From NCBI GenBank assembly GCA_005765155.1, contig VCCP01000007.1, positions 2,311,501 to 2,375,500 on the forward strand: DNA of 64,000 nucleotides. Direction: 5' to 3'. The translations under genes were made by a program, and so were the position numbers. This document shows, in pieces, positions 37,678 to 48,410 of the stretch. The notes under the pieces are model-generated. The model worked only from the letters and a program-made list of their open reading frames with translations, made no database searches and had not been told where the DNA came from. Numbering within the stretch: position 1 is the stretch's first letter; each line of letters opens with the position of its first letter. The stretch comes from Zelopaecilomyces penicillatus (taxonomy: Eukaryota > Ascomycota > Sordariomycetes > Hypocreales > Pseudodiploosporaceae).

Positions 37678-39567
37678 CTACTGGTTTCGAACCTTGAATC
37701 GCAGTATCGGGCCCTCCTTGTGGGCTGTGAGATGGTCTTTCAGCGCATACTCAGTCGGCCTAAAGTCTTTCTCCGCCCAATCCTCATCATAATCAGCCCT
37801 GCGGATGTCAAACTCCCACAGCAGACGTGCAAATACAATCATGATTTGAGCAATGGCAAGTGGCTTGCCCACACAACTTCGTGGACCCACTGAAAAGGGC
37901 ATGTAGGGCAACTTTAACGACTCAGCTTTCTCAGCCTTTGCCGCTCCAGGCCTATACCACCGTTCCGGGTTATACTGGAACGGCTCGTCGTAATATTCGG
38001 GGTTATGGTGAATGCTGTAAACGCCGACGGCGACCTCACAAGTCTCTGGGATGAAATCGCCGTCGATTGAGGCGCCGCCTTGCTCGACCTCGCGCCAAAG
38101 GGCGCTTCCACCAGGTGGTGAAAGACGAAGTGATTCGTCGATGCAGGCACGCAAGAAGGCACATGAGTTTAGCTTGGGACCTAATCGGATTTCATCCAAG
38201 GACGAAAAGGTTTCTCTAATTTCCTTGGCGGCTCTTCGGTAGCTGCTTGAGGATCCCGTCAGGTAATGAGAGACAGCTGCCATGCTTGTCGATGATGTAT
38301 CGGCGCCTGATAAAAGAGTCAGTAACCACGTTATGTATGGCAAAGAATAAGCATTGTGAACTCACCTGCAACAATGAATGTAGCCGTCTCAGTACTCAGC
38401 TCAGCAGTAGTCAGCTCCTTGCCAGTGTTGGGGTCCTTGCATTCTTGCAGGAAAGAGAAAATATCCCTAGAATGTGTCTTGGATGCCCCTAAACGCTTAC
38501 CAAGCACCATTCTGATGAACTTGACAAATCTGTAGCGACCGACGAGTGCGTTGGGGAATATCTTCTTGTCTAGTTTGCCAATCCCAATCTCAGGAGCTTG
38601 CAGGAGGACACCAAGCCGAACATTGGAGTCCTCGATAGCCTGCATTGCGTACCGGTACTCGGGGTTGCGCAGAGTGTCAAAATCCGAGTCAAAAGACACA
38701 GATGTCATGACATCAAACGCCAGATGGTTGACTGTATTCTTTCATGAGCCAGCAGTTTTTGTCAGAATATTTAGGCAAATACTTACATGCGTGTCCCATG
38801 TCAATGGGATTGGTCCACTCGCCAGTCTTAGCAGAAATGAGGGACTGATCAGGCTTCGTTCGAATGACTTCACAAAATGTGTCGACCTTGGACAGAATTT
38901 TAGGCTCAAAAAGCCGAAGGCTGTTTTCAGAAAATGCTTGGCTAATGACACGACGTCTTCGGCCGTGCAGAGTCTTATCCCTAAGAGTGAGAAGATTTGC
39001 CGCCTGCTTGGAGAGGATCTCATAGTTCTTGAATTTGACGACCTTGGCAGAATGGCCATAAATGTCTATGAGAATGTCAGTTTGCGACTGTGGCGCGCTG
39101 GTAAAGTATGAGAGATGAGCCATACCTCGCAGAGCGCCATCGGTGTTTACAATGAGACGGTTAGGAGCATAGCGAACATGGTCACCTATGGACATTGTAA
39201 GGTAAGATGTCTTTTACAAACAACAAACACCGACTCCCCAATGTCGCTCACCATATTTCTTGTGGCATTGGTAAATGTCCACATGGATATCGCCCTTCCA
39301 CGCATGGTACGCGGAATAGAGGTTAGTGAACTTTGCCAGGAATGGACCTGGATATTTTGACAAGGGATGGAAAAAGGCAAGATATGCGCATGTTCCCAAG
39401 ACCTGTACCAATTCTTTTGTTAGCACGAAGATATCGAGAATGAGGATATAAATGATGGGGAAACATACAAAGACCACGGCAGCGCCAAGCAGCCCGATGC
39501 AGACAATCGCTGCTCGGGAGACGAGCACTTGCCAAAGTGAATGGCTAGAATCCATTGGCGTGGGCAT
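37678..39567 (-). CDS. Cytochrome P450 monooxygenase in cluster core
   Basis: Six exons (39567-39469, 39402-39252, 39185-39126, 39065-38787, 38731-38366, 38306-37678) sum to 1584 nt, 527 aa. The first intron (39468-39403) has a length divisible by three and keeps the frame open if retained, but its GTATGT donor, GCTAAC branch and TACAG acceptor argue for removal. Features: an N-terminal hydrophobic anchor, hinge KYPGPF, I-helix VAGADTSSTS rebuilt across the last intron, K-helix ESLRLSPP, and heme loop FSVGPRSCVGK. The overall pattern is like benzoate 4-monooxygenase-type and related secondary-metabolism P450s. Flanked by the HR-PKS and the acyl ligase, it is the P450 most likely to act on the acyl chain or the peptide, for example by hydroxylation. 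Confidence 0.9.
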
Positions 39568-40607
39568 TTCTCCTGTTGATTTTGAGGTCTTTTCCTATAC
39601 TGGTTACGAAACCAATTGAGCCCAATTGGATTTTAGGTGAGGTATGGACTGTTTAAAAAAAGAAATCTACCATGCAGGCCGGAGGTGGTATTATGGCCTC
39701 GAGTGTGGAATGTTACCAAGGCGTGTTGGGACTCGGGAGCACAGGTGCAAATCAAGAGCACACCAGGTTACAAAATCACATTGATCCAATGAAATCGATA
39801 AATAAGTCAGCGAAACTATAATGTGTGAGTGTGTCCACTTCTCTACGTCGTAACATGGGCTACACTTTGTTAGTTCTCTATTATTAGTTGGGATCTGCTT
39901 TTAGGGCAAACTCCTGTGTCCATGTGTTTGCATCTCTCATCAGCCATTGACGTCTTGCAGCGGCTACAATTGTATTGGGAGCAGGATAATCATACGCCCA
40001 CCTGTGTCGCTCACCCCATCCTTACTCACGCACAGCCATCTGATAGATAGGTCCCGCTAGAAAGGTAGGTGATCATGTCTGCTAACCCTAGACCCCAGGG
40101 ATGTGCCGTAAGCCAACTCTGAGGCCACAGGCTTTTTTGCCATGTGTTGGAATCATAGAAGGTGCTCTAGAAGGCAGCAATGACGATATTAATGGTCTCT
40201 TGATATGTGCTTTCAAGGGAGTGCAATTTTACTTGGGTGAAGCAAGGGATTCTATTGACCGTTTTGCGTAACGAGTCTCACCTGCGGGGGGGCAACGCAA
40301 TGCATCACAAAGCAAAGGAAGGACTTTCTAGAAGATTTGAATCTTCCAGCAATGATTCAACGAGTGCTTGGCAATCATCCTTGGCGGGATTAAACATACA
40401 CTTTGGTATAATGGACAGGCAGAATATCGCCAGTTTGAGGATTCTCGTGCGTACAAGAACAGGGACAGGATCGATTGTCATTGTAATCACGACGCATTCT
40501 AGGAGACCGCTGGTAGTTGCATACGTTCAACAACATACTAGAAATTGCTATTCATATTCATCTATCATTCATGTAACTGTCATGCATCATCCAACATCGC
40601 TCAGTCT
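39568..40607. other. Intergenic region between P450 and acyl ligase
   Basis: Promoter side of the P450 and 3' flank of the ligase, both on the reverse strand. Frames at 40207-40824 run over the ligase 3' end on the opposite strand and are not genes. Confidence 0.45.
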
Positions 40608-42733
40608 TCAATCTTCATCAGAGTCAGAGTCAGAGTCAAACTCATACAACTGCGCCGCATTTCCATTAGCACCCCCATTCCCATTTACAGGCTTCTCAGC
40701 AGCCACTTTAGCGGCCTCTACAGAGGCCTTAGCCTGCTCCTTCAGCACACCACGCTGGACTTTGCCACTGGCTGTCTTGGGCATCGCATCGAGGAACTCA
40801 ATGCCACCAGCAAGACGTTTGTAGGTAGGGAAACGGCCATTTACATAGGCGTGCAGCTCGTCCTTGATGCTGCTGTCTTGCTTGCCAGCACTTGCTTCAG
40901 ATTTGACAATGTAGGCGCGAGGAAGTTCTCCAGCAAACTGGTTGGGGACAGGAATTACGGCCACATCGCCGACCAAGGGGTGCTGGAGAAGAAAGTTCTG
41001 TAGCTCCGCTGGTGCAACTTGCATTCCCTGTCATAAGGCATCATGAATTAGTTTTGGTTGGGTCGAGAGAGAGAGAGAGACAGATTGCAATCAATGATAT
41101 CAATATAAGTAAAAAAGACATCCAGGTGTGACTTACATTGACCTTGATCAATTCCTTGATACGGTCCACGATAAACATGTGCGTAAAGCCATTCTCGCTC
41201 TTTCTCATCTCAATCAAGTCACCTGTGCGCAGCCATCCGTCCTCAGTAAGCATCTCCTGCATTGCCTCGTCATTCTTGAAGTAGCCTGGGGTGATGCTGG
41301 GGCTGCGAATGATCAGTTCACCCGCTTTGTCGTGCTCTGTCACGTCTTGGCCCATCGGGTCAAGCAGACGGGCTTGGATACCTGGGAGCAGGTAGCCAAC
41401 AGATCCAAACATGATATCGTCCCTGTTGGTCACTGAAATAATGCAAGTTGCCTCCGTCAGGCCGTAGCCCTGGACAAAGTCACAGTTTGGCAACAGGCCA
41501 CCGAGGTCGGCAAGCATCTCTTTGCTCAGAGACGCCGCGCCCACAATGACGGTCTGTACGCTCGTCATATCGTATTTCTGGACAATGGAAGAGGCATTAA
41601 TCATGGCGGCTATAAAGGGCGGAATCTAGACGAGCCTGATATTAGTGGGTGTTTTCTTTTTTTTTTAAGAAGAAGAAGAAGAAATTTCGAAACCCTACCA
41701 TCCAAACTGCCTCAATCTTGTACTGCTGTATTGCCTGAAGGCATCCCACAAGGTCGAAACTTGGCAACAGCACGATGCCGTCGCCTCTGTAAATGCTCAT
41801 ATGCGCCGTGCCTATCAAAGCGAAAGCATGGCTTTGCGGCAGCACTCCCAGAACCATTTGCGGCCCGCGATTCTTGTATGCATGGCCAAAGGTAGCAAAC
41901 TGCAGTGTATTGGCGATAACATTGTGGTGTGTGGTGGTGACGCTTTTCTTTTAAACCCACAAACCGACCATTAGTTCGTTGCGCCCATAGAGCAGAAGTT
42001 CAACCACTTACAGGAAGACCCGACGTGCCGCTAGAAGAACAAAGGAAAGCGGTTTGGCGGGCGCCTTGGCCCGGCGACCATTGTAGAGCTGGAAGCGGCG
42101 ACTTCTCCCGCCCTTGGTTGATGAGCTGGTCGACTGTTTTGAGGTCCTCTGGAGCCTTTTGTCCCTTTGTGGCCACCTCTGGAACCTCTAGGATATACAC
42201 GTGGTTTCTTGGGATGCCGGCGGCAGCAGCAGCCTCGAGGGCAATTTTGATGAGGGGCGCACTTGTAAATAGCGCTTTGCATTTTACAAAGTCTAACTGA
42301 TGAGCAACTTGTTCGGTTGTGTAAGCTGGACTGATGGGACAGCAGACGCCGTTGAGTCGATGTGCTGCCCACGATACAGTCAAGGTATCTATCTACACAC
42401 GGTCAGCACCTCGACCAAACCAAGTAACCCAAATTTTGGAAGCCTTACAGTATTCAGACAGAAAAAGCCAATAACTTTATCAAGCTCATGTCCCTCATTA
42501 ACCTTCAAGCCAAGTTCCTCTGAAAGAGCTCTGGCCAGAAAGTCCAAACGGTCGGCTACCTCCGCTACTGAATAGGCTTTCCCCGTGATACCGCAAGTAA
42601 ACGGCGGCTTGGAGGTAGCTTTTGGTTGGCGTCCATATTTGTCTTCTTCTCCAAAGAGGAACTCATGGATTGCGATGGAGTCTGGAGGCTGGAAGGGGAG
42701 CTTGGGGATGTTATCGGGGGTTTCAAAATACAT
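40608..42733 (-). CDS. AMP-forming acyl-CoA/acyl-carrier ligase (4-coumarate:CoA-ligase-like)
   Basis: Five exons (42733-42449, 42392-42012, 41947-41699, 41625-41137, 41027-40608) sum to 1824 nt, 607 aa. The phosphate-binding loop SSSGTSGLPKS is rebuilt across intron 2. The motifs YGLTEAT and GWLRTGDL and the hinge region DRIKELIKVNG follow, and the C-terminal catalytic lysine lies in PKTASGKVQR. The tail is acidic (SDSDSDED). The family activates carboxylic acids as acyl-AMP and passes them to CoA or to a carrier protein. The NRPS starts with a carrier domain lacking its own adenylation domain, so the likely role is to activate the PKS-derived acid for loading there, as ligases do in emericellamide- and echinocandin-type pathways. 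No PTS1 peroxisomal signal is present at the C-terminus. Confidence 0.92.
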
Positions 42734-43471
42734 GATGAAGGCTTTGATGGGGGCACCACTGTTGTGTAAGTGAAAGTTGTGTCTTTGTTTGATGGTGGGT
42801 AACCTAGAGCAACTTGCTGTTTTTATTTAAAGAACTTTTATTATTCTCACAGGAATACTTTGAAAAGTGACAACACGGGGACTCTGGGCTTTCCCGTCTA
42901 AGCTAAAGCTATTTGGCACTTGGCACTTGAGCTCCCTCTTGAATATTAATTCATCTCTTTGATGTGAAACCCTGAGCATTATGCGGGGGCAGAATAAGCA
43001 TCCCTGAACGGGAGCTAATGTGTGGTTACTACGAAAAAACCGTGGTCAGGGTCAGCTGCATGAGTAATTAACGCGCAGCCTCATTTGTGTGTGTTGCCTC
43101 TCCACATGAACATGAGCACAGCGGGGAGAAGATCAGAAATTCAACAAGTCTCGTGGGTCATCTTCATCATGAAGCAGGGGTCCTGGCCAGGACTCGCTTA
43201 CTACCCCAGTTCATGACATCGTCTAGGGGGGGGTGTTTGACCAACGGCGGCGATCCCTCAGTCGGATGCATAGTATTAGCATGTGTTGTTGGTCGCAAGG
43301 GTAGCTTCGGAGCAGGTGGGCTAGCCTCGAATACTGTGATCCTTTGGAAATTTGTTGTTCCCCCTCATCAGGGTTCGATTTGATTTCGACAAACTCCCCC
43401 TCCATCATTTCAAGTTTGGCTCATGATTGAGAGTGCTGCCCCTCTGGCACATCACAGCCCATGATTCTACC
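42734..43471. other. Divergent promoter region between ligase and ABC1 kinase genes
   Basis: 740 bp between start codons of oppositely oriented genes. A G8 run occurs near 43226. No gene was recognised in it. Confidence 0.5.
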
Positions 43472-45424
43472 ATGAGGTCTCTCCAACTCCTACAGAAGGC
43501 CAATGGCCTGGCGAACCCTTCGCGCATACTCTGTCAATCAAGAGGCGCAAACGCTTTGCGATTCGCGCCGGTGTATCGCAGCGCACAACGTTTCCTGCCC
43601 TCCAGACAAAGTCAGCCAGGGTTTTCTTTTGCCCTGAGGAGACTATACGCCACGACTACATCAACAATTGACCTCAATCCGGCGGCGACGTCTGAATCGA
43701 ACAACGCTGGCAAAGACGGCGGCGCGGAAGATGCAAAGGACGAGAGCGCAGGCGGCAAGAAGCCCAAGCCCAAGCTTCAAATCAAATGGTACTGGAAAGC
43801 CCTCATCATTCTGGGCGAGATCTCCATTTGCGACTACTTGTTCGACAAGTATGTGCTGGGAGGTGTCATGTGGCGCACTACGCTCACCTACCTCGTGCTC
43901 GCGCGAGTTGGGTTGGACTACAAGCTGCATTACGGACGCGATTGCATGTTCTCTCGTCACCCAGATGAAGATATCCATCACCGAAATGCCGAGCGAGTAT
44001 GCTCCATGCTCAGATGGAACGGCGGCCTGTACTTGAAGGCTGGTCAAGCTGTTGCCATGCAGGGCGGTGTTCTGCCCGAAGAGTACCAGCGCATGTTCGG
44101 AGAGATGTTTGACGATGCGCCGCACAGCTCATGGTCAGATGTGCAAAAGGTCATCAAGGAAGACTTTGGTGGCCGCAGCGTAGAGGAGATCTTCAGTTCT
44201 TTTGAACAGGAGCCGAAAGCCTCTGCCTCCATCGCCCAGGTGCATTTTGCCAAATTGGCCGACGGCACTCCCGTGGCAGTCAAGGTGCAGCGACGAGAGA
44301 TTGCCAAGCAGGTTTCTTGGGATCTGTGGTCGATGAAGATCATGACTGATTATACAGCTTGGATGACGGGCCTCGCATTCGGCGACATTGCCGAGTTTGT
44401 CACCGACCGTGTCATGCAAGAGACCGACTTTGAAAACGAAGCCAGCAACGCTGAACGGACGGCCGAGCTCATCGCCTCAGATCCTTCTCTGCGCGATCGA
44501 GTATATATCCCCAAGGTGTATCGCGAGCTGACTTCCAAGCGCGTGCTCACCACCGAGTGGATCGACGGCGTTCAGCTCTGGGATAAAGACAGAATCACAG
44601 GAGCGCATCAATTGGCTTCAGCGACTACTACAGGCGATTCCGACCGCCCCAACGGACTGGGCCTTCGCATAAACGAGGTTGTCCATACCGTTATCGAGCT
44701 GTTCTCCGTGCAGATGTTCAACTGGGGTTTCGTACACTGCGATCCTCATCCCGGCAACATCCTCGTCCGCCGCCACCCCAACGGTTCTGGAAAACACCAG
44801 GTCGTGCTACTCGATCACGGACTCTACATCACTTTGCCAGACAAGCTACGACGGCAATACGGGCGGTTCTGGAAGGCTCTCGTCACCAACGACGATGTCG
44901 GCCTCCAAAAGGTCTCGGACGAATGGGGCATGAACAACGCCAATGCCTGGGCTGACGCATCCCTGATGCGGCCATACAAGACTCCAGAAGGTCAGAGCGA
45001 TTCTACCTGGCAGCGTAGCAAAGAGACCAAAGAGGAGCGCAAGGAGCGCATGATTGCTGAAGCTGCTTCATACTTGGGCGAGGAAGGTCTTTTCCCACAA
45101 GAGATTGTCTTCCTTGAGCGCAATATCGCCATTGTTCAGGGAAACAACAGGTTCTTGGGATCACCCGTCAACCGTATCAAGCTGATTGGCTTGTGCGCCC
45201 TGCGTGCTGTGAAGAAGGATGGCGAGGAGCAGACGACGATGCGACAGGCCCTGACGATGAGGGTTGCGCTGATGAGTCTGGACTTTGTGTTTTGGTGGAG
45301 TCAGATTAGACAGTACTTTGGATATGGTAGTGGGTTTGAGGAAGATCTCAAGGACTCGGAGGATCGCCAGTTGAAGGAGATGAAGGATGCTATGGCTGAA
45401 ATGCTTGGAATTACTGTTGATTAA
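43472..45424 (+). CDS. ABC1/ADCK (UbiB-family) atypical kinase, probably mitochondrial
   Basis: Single exon, 650 aa. The frame extends 15 codons upstream through a TTG; the ATG at 43472 starts an Arg/Ser/Leu-rich, acid-poor presequence ending near RRLYATTT, typical of mitochondrial import. A hydrophobic segment follows (about residues 105-150). The UbiB core shows the KxGQ motif (LKAGQAVAMQGG), an Ala-rich nucleotide loop (ASASIAQVH), the VAVKVQ lysine, QETDFENEA, the catalytic-loop HCDPHPGNIL and the metal-binding LLDHGLY. It looks closer to the yeast Mcp2/Cqd2 and ADCK1/5 group than to Coq8; these proteins affect mitochondrial lipid and coenzyme Q handling. It is most likely a resident housekeeping gene inside the cluster region. 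Confidence 0.9.
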   Translation: MRSLQLLQKANGLANPSRILCQSRGANALRFAPVYRSAQRFLPSRQSQPGFSFALRRLYATTTSTIDLNPAATSESNNAGKDGGAEDAKDESAGGKKPKPKLQIKWYWKALIILGEISICDYLFDKYVLGGVMWRTTLTYLVLARVGLDYKLHYGRDCMFSRHPDEDIHHRNAERVCSMLRWNGGLYLKAGQAVAMQGGVLPEEYQRMFGEMFDDAPHSSWSDVQKVIKEDFGGRSVEEIFSSFEQEPKASASIAQVHFAKLADGTPVAVKVQRREIAKQVSWDLWSMKIMTDYTAWMTGLAFGDIAEFVTDRVMQETDFENEASNAERTAELIASDPSLRDRVYIPKVYRELTSKRVLTTEWIDGVQLWDKDRITGAHQLASATTTGDSDRPNGLGLRINEVVHTVIELFSVQMFNWGFVHCDPHPGNILVRRHPNGSGKHQVVLLDHGLYITLPDKLRRQYGRFWKALVTNDDVGLQKVSDEWGMNNANAWADASLMRPYKTPEGQSDSTWQRSKETKEERKERMIAEAASYLGEEGLFPQEIVFLERNIAIVQGNNRFLGSPVNRIKLIGLCALRAVKKDGEEQTTMRQALTMRVALMSLDFVFWWSQIRQYFGYGSGFEEDLKDSEDRQLKEMKDAMAEMLGITVD

Positions 45425-46096
45425 ATGTGAGGAGGAGGTCGTGGGCCATACAACGCTGGGTGGTAAGAGATTGCCCACGCTCTTGATGGGGATAAACCAT
45501 AGATTTTTACCTAGGTGGTTTCTTTTGCATAGCTAGTTTCTGTATTTTACACAATGTCTATAGAGGAGGAATATGATGTTTACTTTGTTCAAAATGCTAC
45601 TTTTCTTTAGGACTAAATGGCTGCAGATCTGACCATAGAGTAGTCCAGCAACCAGCAGGGATAAAAACAAAAACACGGAATTTGGGATGTCTTTTCGTAC
45701 AACGCGTTAATTTGAGATAAGCTCCATTTAACCACATCAAAAGTTCACAGTTTCCACACAAATAGATGACGAAAAGGATGAGCGCTCAGGAGAGTAATGC
45801 TTCAGTTTGCCCATGGAATCCTTCTAGCGCCGGATGTTACCTGAATTGGGCTTACACACAGCACCCTAGTCCAGTGCCGTGAGCCTGAGAAGCTTCTTAC
45901 AGTGCATTTGTTGTGACGCAACCGTCACTTACACCATCTTGAGCTCAGATAAGATCCAACTTCCTTACCATCAATATACAACATAATTTGTTCACGTCCA
46001 ACTTTCTTTCTCAACTCGTGCCCAAATCTCATCTCGTCCCAATCGAGTACTTCCTCTTTATTTTAACAGCGTCTTTTAAACTCAGATCTAGTAAAC
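45425..46096. other. Intergenic spacer
   Basis: Between two forward genes. No features beyond the expected 3' flank and promoter. Confidence 0.45.
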
Positions 46097-47042
46097 ATGC
46101 ACATCATTCTTACGGGCGCAACTGGCCTCGTCGGCACCACAGCATTAACAGTGATGCTGAAAGACCCAGGGGTGCATAAAATTACCATCCTCAGCCGGCA
46201 GCCAGTACCTCAAGCTGAAGGACACAAGAAAGTGGAAGTGATTATTCAGGAAGATCTGGCTGTGTACAGTGACGAGACGCTGGAGAAACTAAAGGGAGCA
46301 CATGGCTGTATCTGGGCGGTTGGGCCGCCCTTGATTTCAGTGTCCAGAGAGTAAGTTTTGAGATTTGAAGATATAGAGAGAGAGAGAGAGAAGTGGAAAA
46401 CTAATTGATCTCGGTGCAGACAATACAATTATGCTCATATTGAGCTTCCAGTTATTGCAGCAAAGATATACGCCACACTGAACGACAACTTTAACTTTGT
46501 CTACGTTTCTCGCAAGTCATCCAGCTATACCACTAGCATGAGAATTTCACAAAAGGCTAATTAATATTCAATCTACAGACGACAGATGCCATGAAGCTCG
46601 CGGCGTCTACATCTTGGACGTCAAGGCCCGAGCCGAAGAAAAACTCCTCCAACTCCACCACGACGTCAGCAAACGTCTCCAAGTCGTCAAAAAGACAGGC
46701 ACCGACGACATCCCCGAAGAATCCGCACTCCCCTCACTAAACATTTACTCCATCGGGCCCGCGCTCATCGACTCCAGCACGCACAAGGAAATTGTGCCTT
46801 GGGTCAAGCCCCCGACAATGGTCAAGCGGCTGTCGAACTGGGTTATCATCCCGACGTATCGGTTCCTCGGGTTAACAGATGTGATGGGCACGTCGCAGGA
46901 GCTGGGGCAGACGTTGGCGGACTTGGTAGTTTCTGATGGAGCGGATTTGGTGGTGGAGGGTGCGTCGGCGGAGGGGAGGCGGATGGGGGCGGTGGGGATG
47001 AGGAATTGGTGTTTGGAGAGGGAGACGAAACTGGCGACTTGA
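46097..47042 (+). CDS. NAD(P)-binding Rossmann-fold (epimerase/SDR-like) protein
   Basis: Proposed exons 46097-46350, 46420-46511 and 46579-47042 give 269 aa. The N-terminus MHIILTGATGLVGTTAL contains the GxxGxxG dinucleotide motif, and NFNFVYVS forms the strand after which the family usually has SGEGAT. Here the frame instead runs to a stop unless a second intron is removed. The best fit is a GC-AG intron (C|GCAAGT...CTACAG, 67 nt), which joins VYVS to a downstream frame but leaves no GEGAT block. The C-terminal part KARAEEKLLQL is compatible with the family. It may be a divergent member or a decaying gene. The substrate is unknown and a cluster role is not evident. Confidence 0.55.
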
Positions 47043-48410
47043 TGAGTATGCTATTGATTGATTGATGGTATTACATTTACTTCAAGGTGTGGAGGATTTT
47101 GCTTATTTTCTTGCCAGGGTTTTTGGTTCAAGCAAGTGGGTTTGTGACACCCCAAATTGTTCGGCTTAATCTACAGTCTTTCTAGGCGCAATAGATGATC
47201 AACTCTCGCTGTTGAGGAAGGAATCCTGGCTGGCGCAAATTTGGGCTGTGCCTCTGAATACGCGCTTACAGAACCTTGATCAGCAAAATACCTTGCCACT
47301 CCCAAAATAGGCATCATGGTGTTTCTGTTCTGGCCGCAGTTTACTTGCAGGGCGTTGAGACCTCATTCCCTAGGGTGTCTGATCATAGTTGTCTGCTGTG
47401 TAAAGTGTGACCCTAAGCTAAGTGCTTGATAACCCTCGAAAACCCTGGATAACCCTTCGTAACCCTCTGTAACCCTGTATAACCCTGACCTTTGAGCCGC
47501 CTAACCCCCTTTTCTCACCCCGCGCATGGTTGAGGTTAGCTCCTACGCTAGTTATGACCAATCGTCGTCCCGTGTCGCCCCCAAATCCTTCGGCGATGGC
47601 GCCGGCTAACCCCAGATGCTAATGAGACACTACGCCACTTCCACAAATTTGAGACTGGAGCACCACTAGCTTATGCACACGCTTGGATCATGAGCATGCC
47701 TCTGTATCCCGCGGAGGAACCTGCAAGGCACACTTGGCTAGGTAGGAATTAGTGCCTGTGAAATTTGGCTGCAGTTACGATTGCACCATGTTGGTCAGCC
47801 CTGCATTAATTGGCGTGTTGATGAGTTATGTAGTGAACACTGGATGTGTTACAGAGGAACTGAAAAGAAAAGTGATGAGTGAAGGAGGCGGGATAATATC
47901 TCGAAATGAAGAATAGACAAATCACACATCAAGCAACACAGACAGTAGTTTACAAGAGCATTGTAATTGAATTTCTTCAACTAGGCATATTGTATTTTAT
48001 AATTACTGCTAGTTTATTATTATTTATGTTACCGCATCAGAGCTTGCAGACATAATTCTTTTCCACACAAATTGTGGTCCAGGGTAACCTCCAATAACAG
48101 CTCCAAAACAGACAAGAGTAAAAAAGTAATAAACTTGTGAATGAATTGTTTAGAGATAAGTACCTTTCCATAAAGAAGAAATGTTCCTGTAAATAAGTGT
48201 ATTACACAAGGCATTTCACAGAGTAGTTTACTCTTTGGTGACCGTATCAAATCTGCAGTGGAGGCATTTTCAACTAGAGGCTAGACTGAACCCTTCTTAA
48301 CGGGAAAGCTACAACAGAGGGAATACCAACAAGAACACCATTTTTATGTCTGTCTATATACTTGAACTCTCATTTACTCTAAATCTAGTATCCGGTTCAG
48401 TAATCTGCCA
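47043..48410. other. Intergenic region containing AACCCT array
   Basis: Between convergent genes (Rossmann protein and aminotransferase). Apart from the 10-bp-period array, only AT-rich sequence without coding signatures was seen. Confidence 0.5.
47431..47486. repeat. 10-bp-period AACCCT array, copy 2
   Basis: AACCCT starts at 47431, 47441, 47451, 47461, 47471 and 47481, exactly every 10 bases, with four variable bases between copies. A CTAACCCCC follows near 47500 and a CCCTAAGC precedes at 47411. Confidence 0.9.

Noticed and set aside
43427..43471. 15-codon N-terminal extension of the ABC1 kinase
   Set aside because: It would need a TTG start; the ATG at 43472 begins a good mitochondrial presequence.
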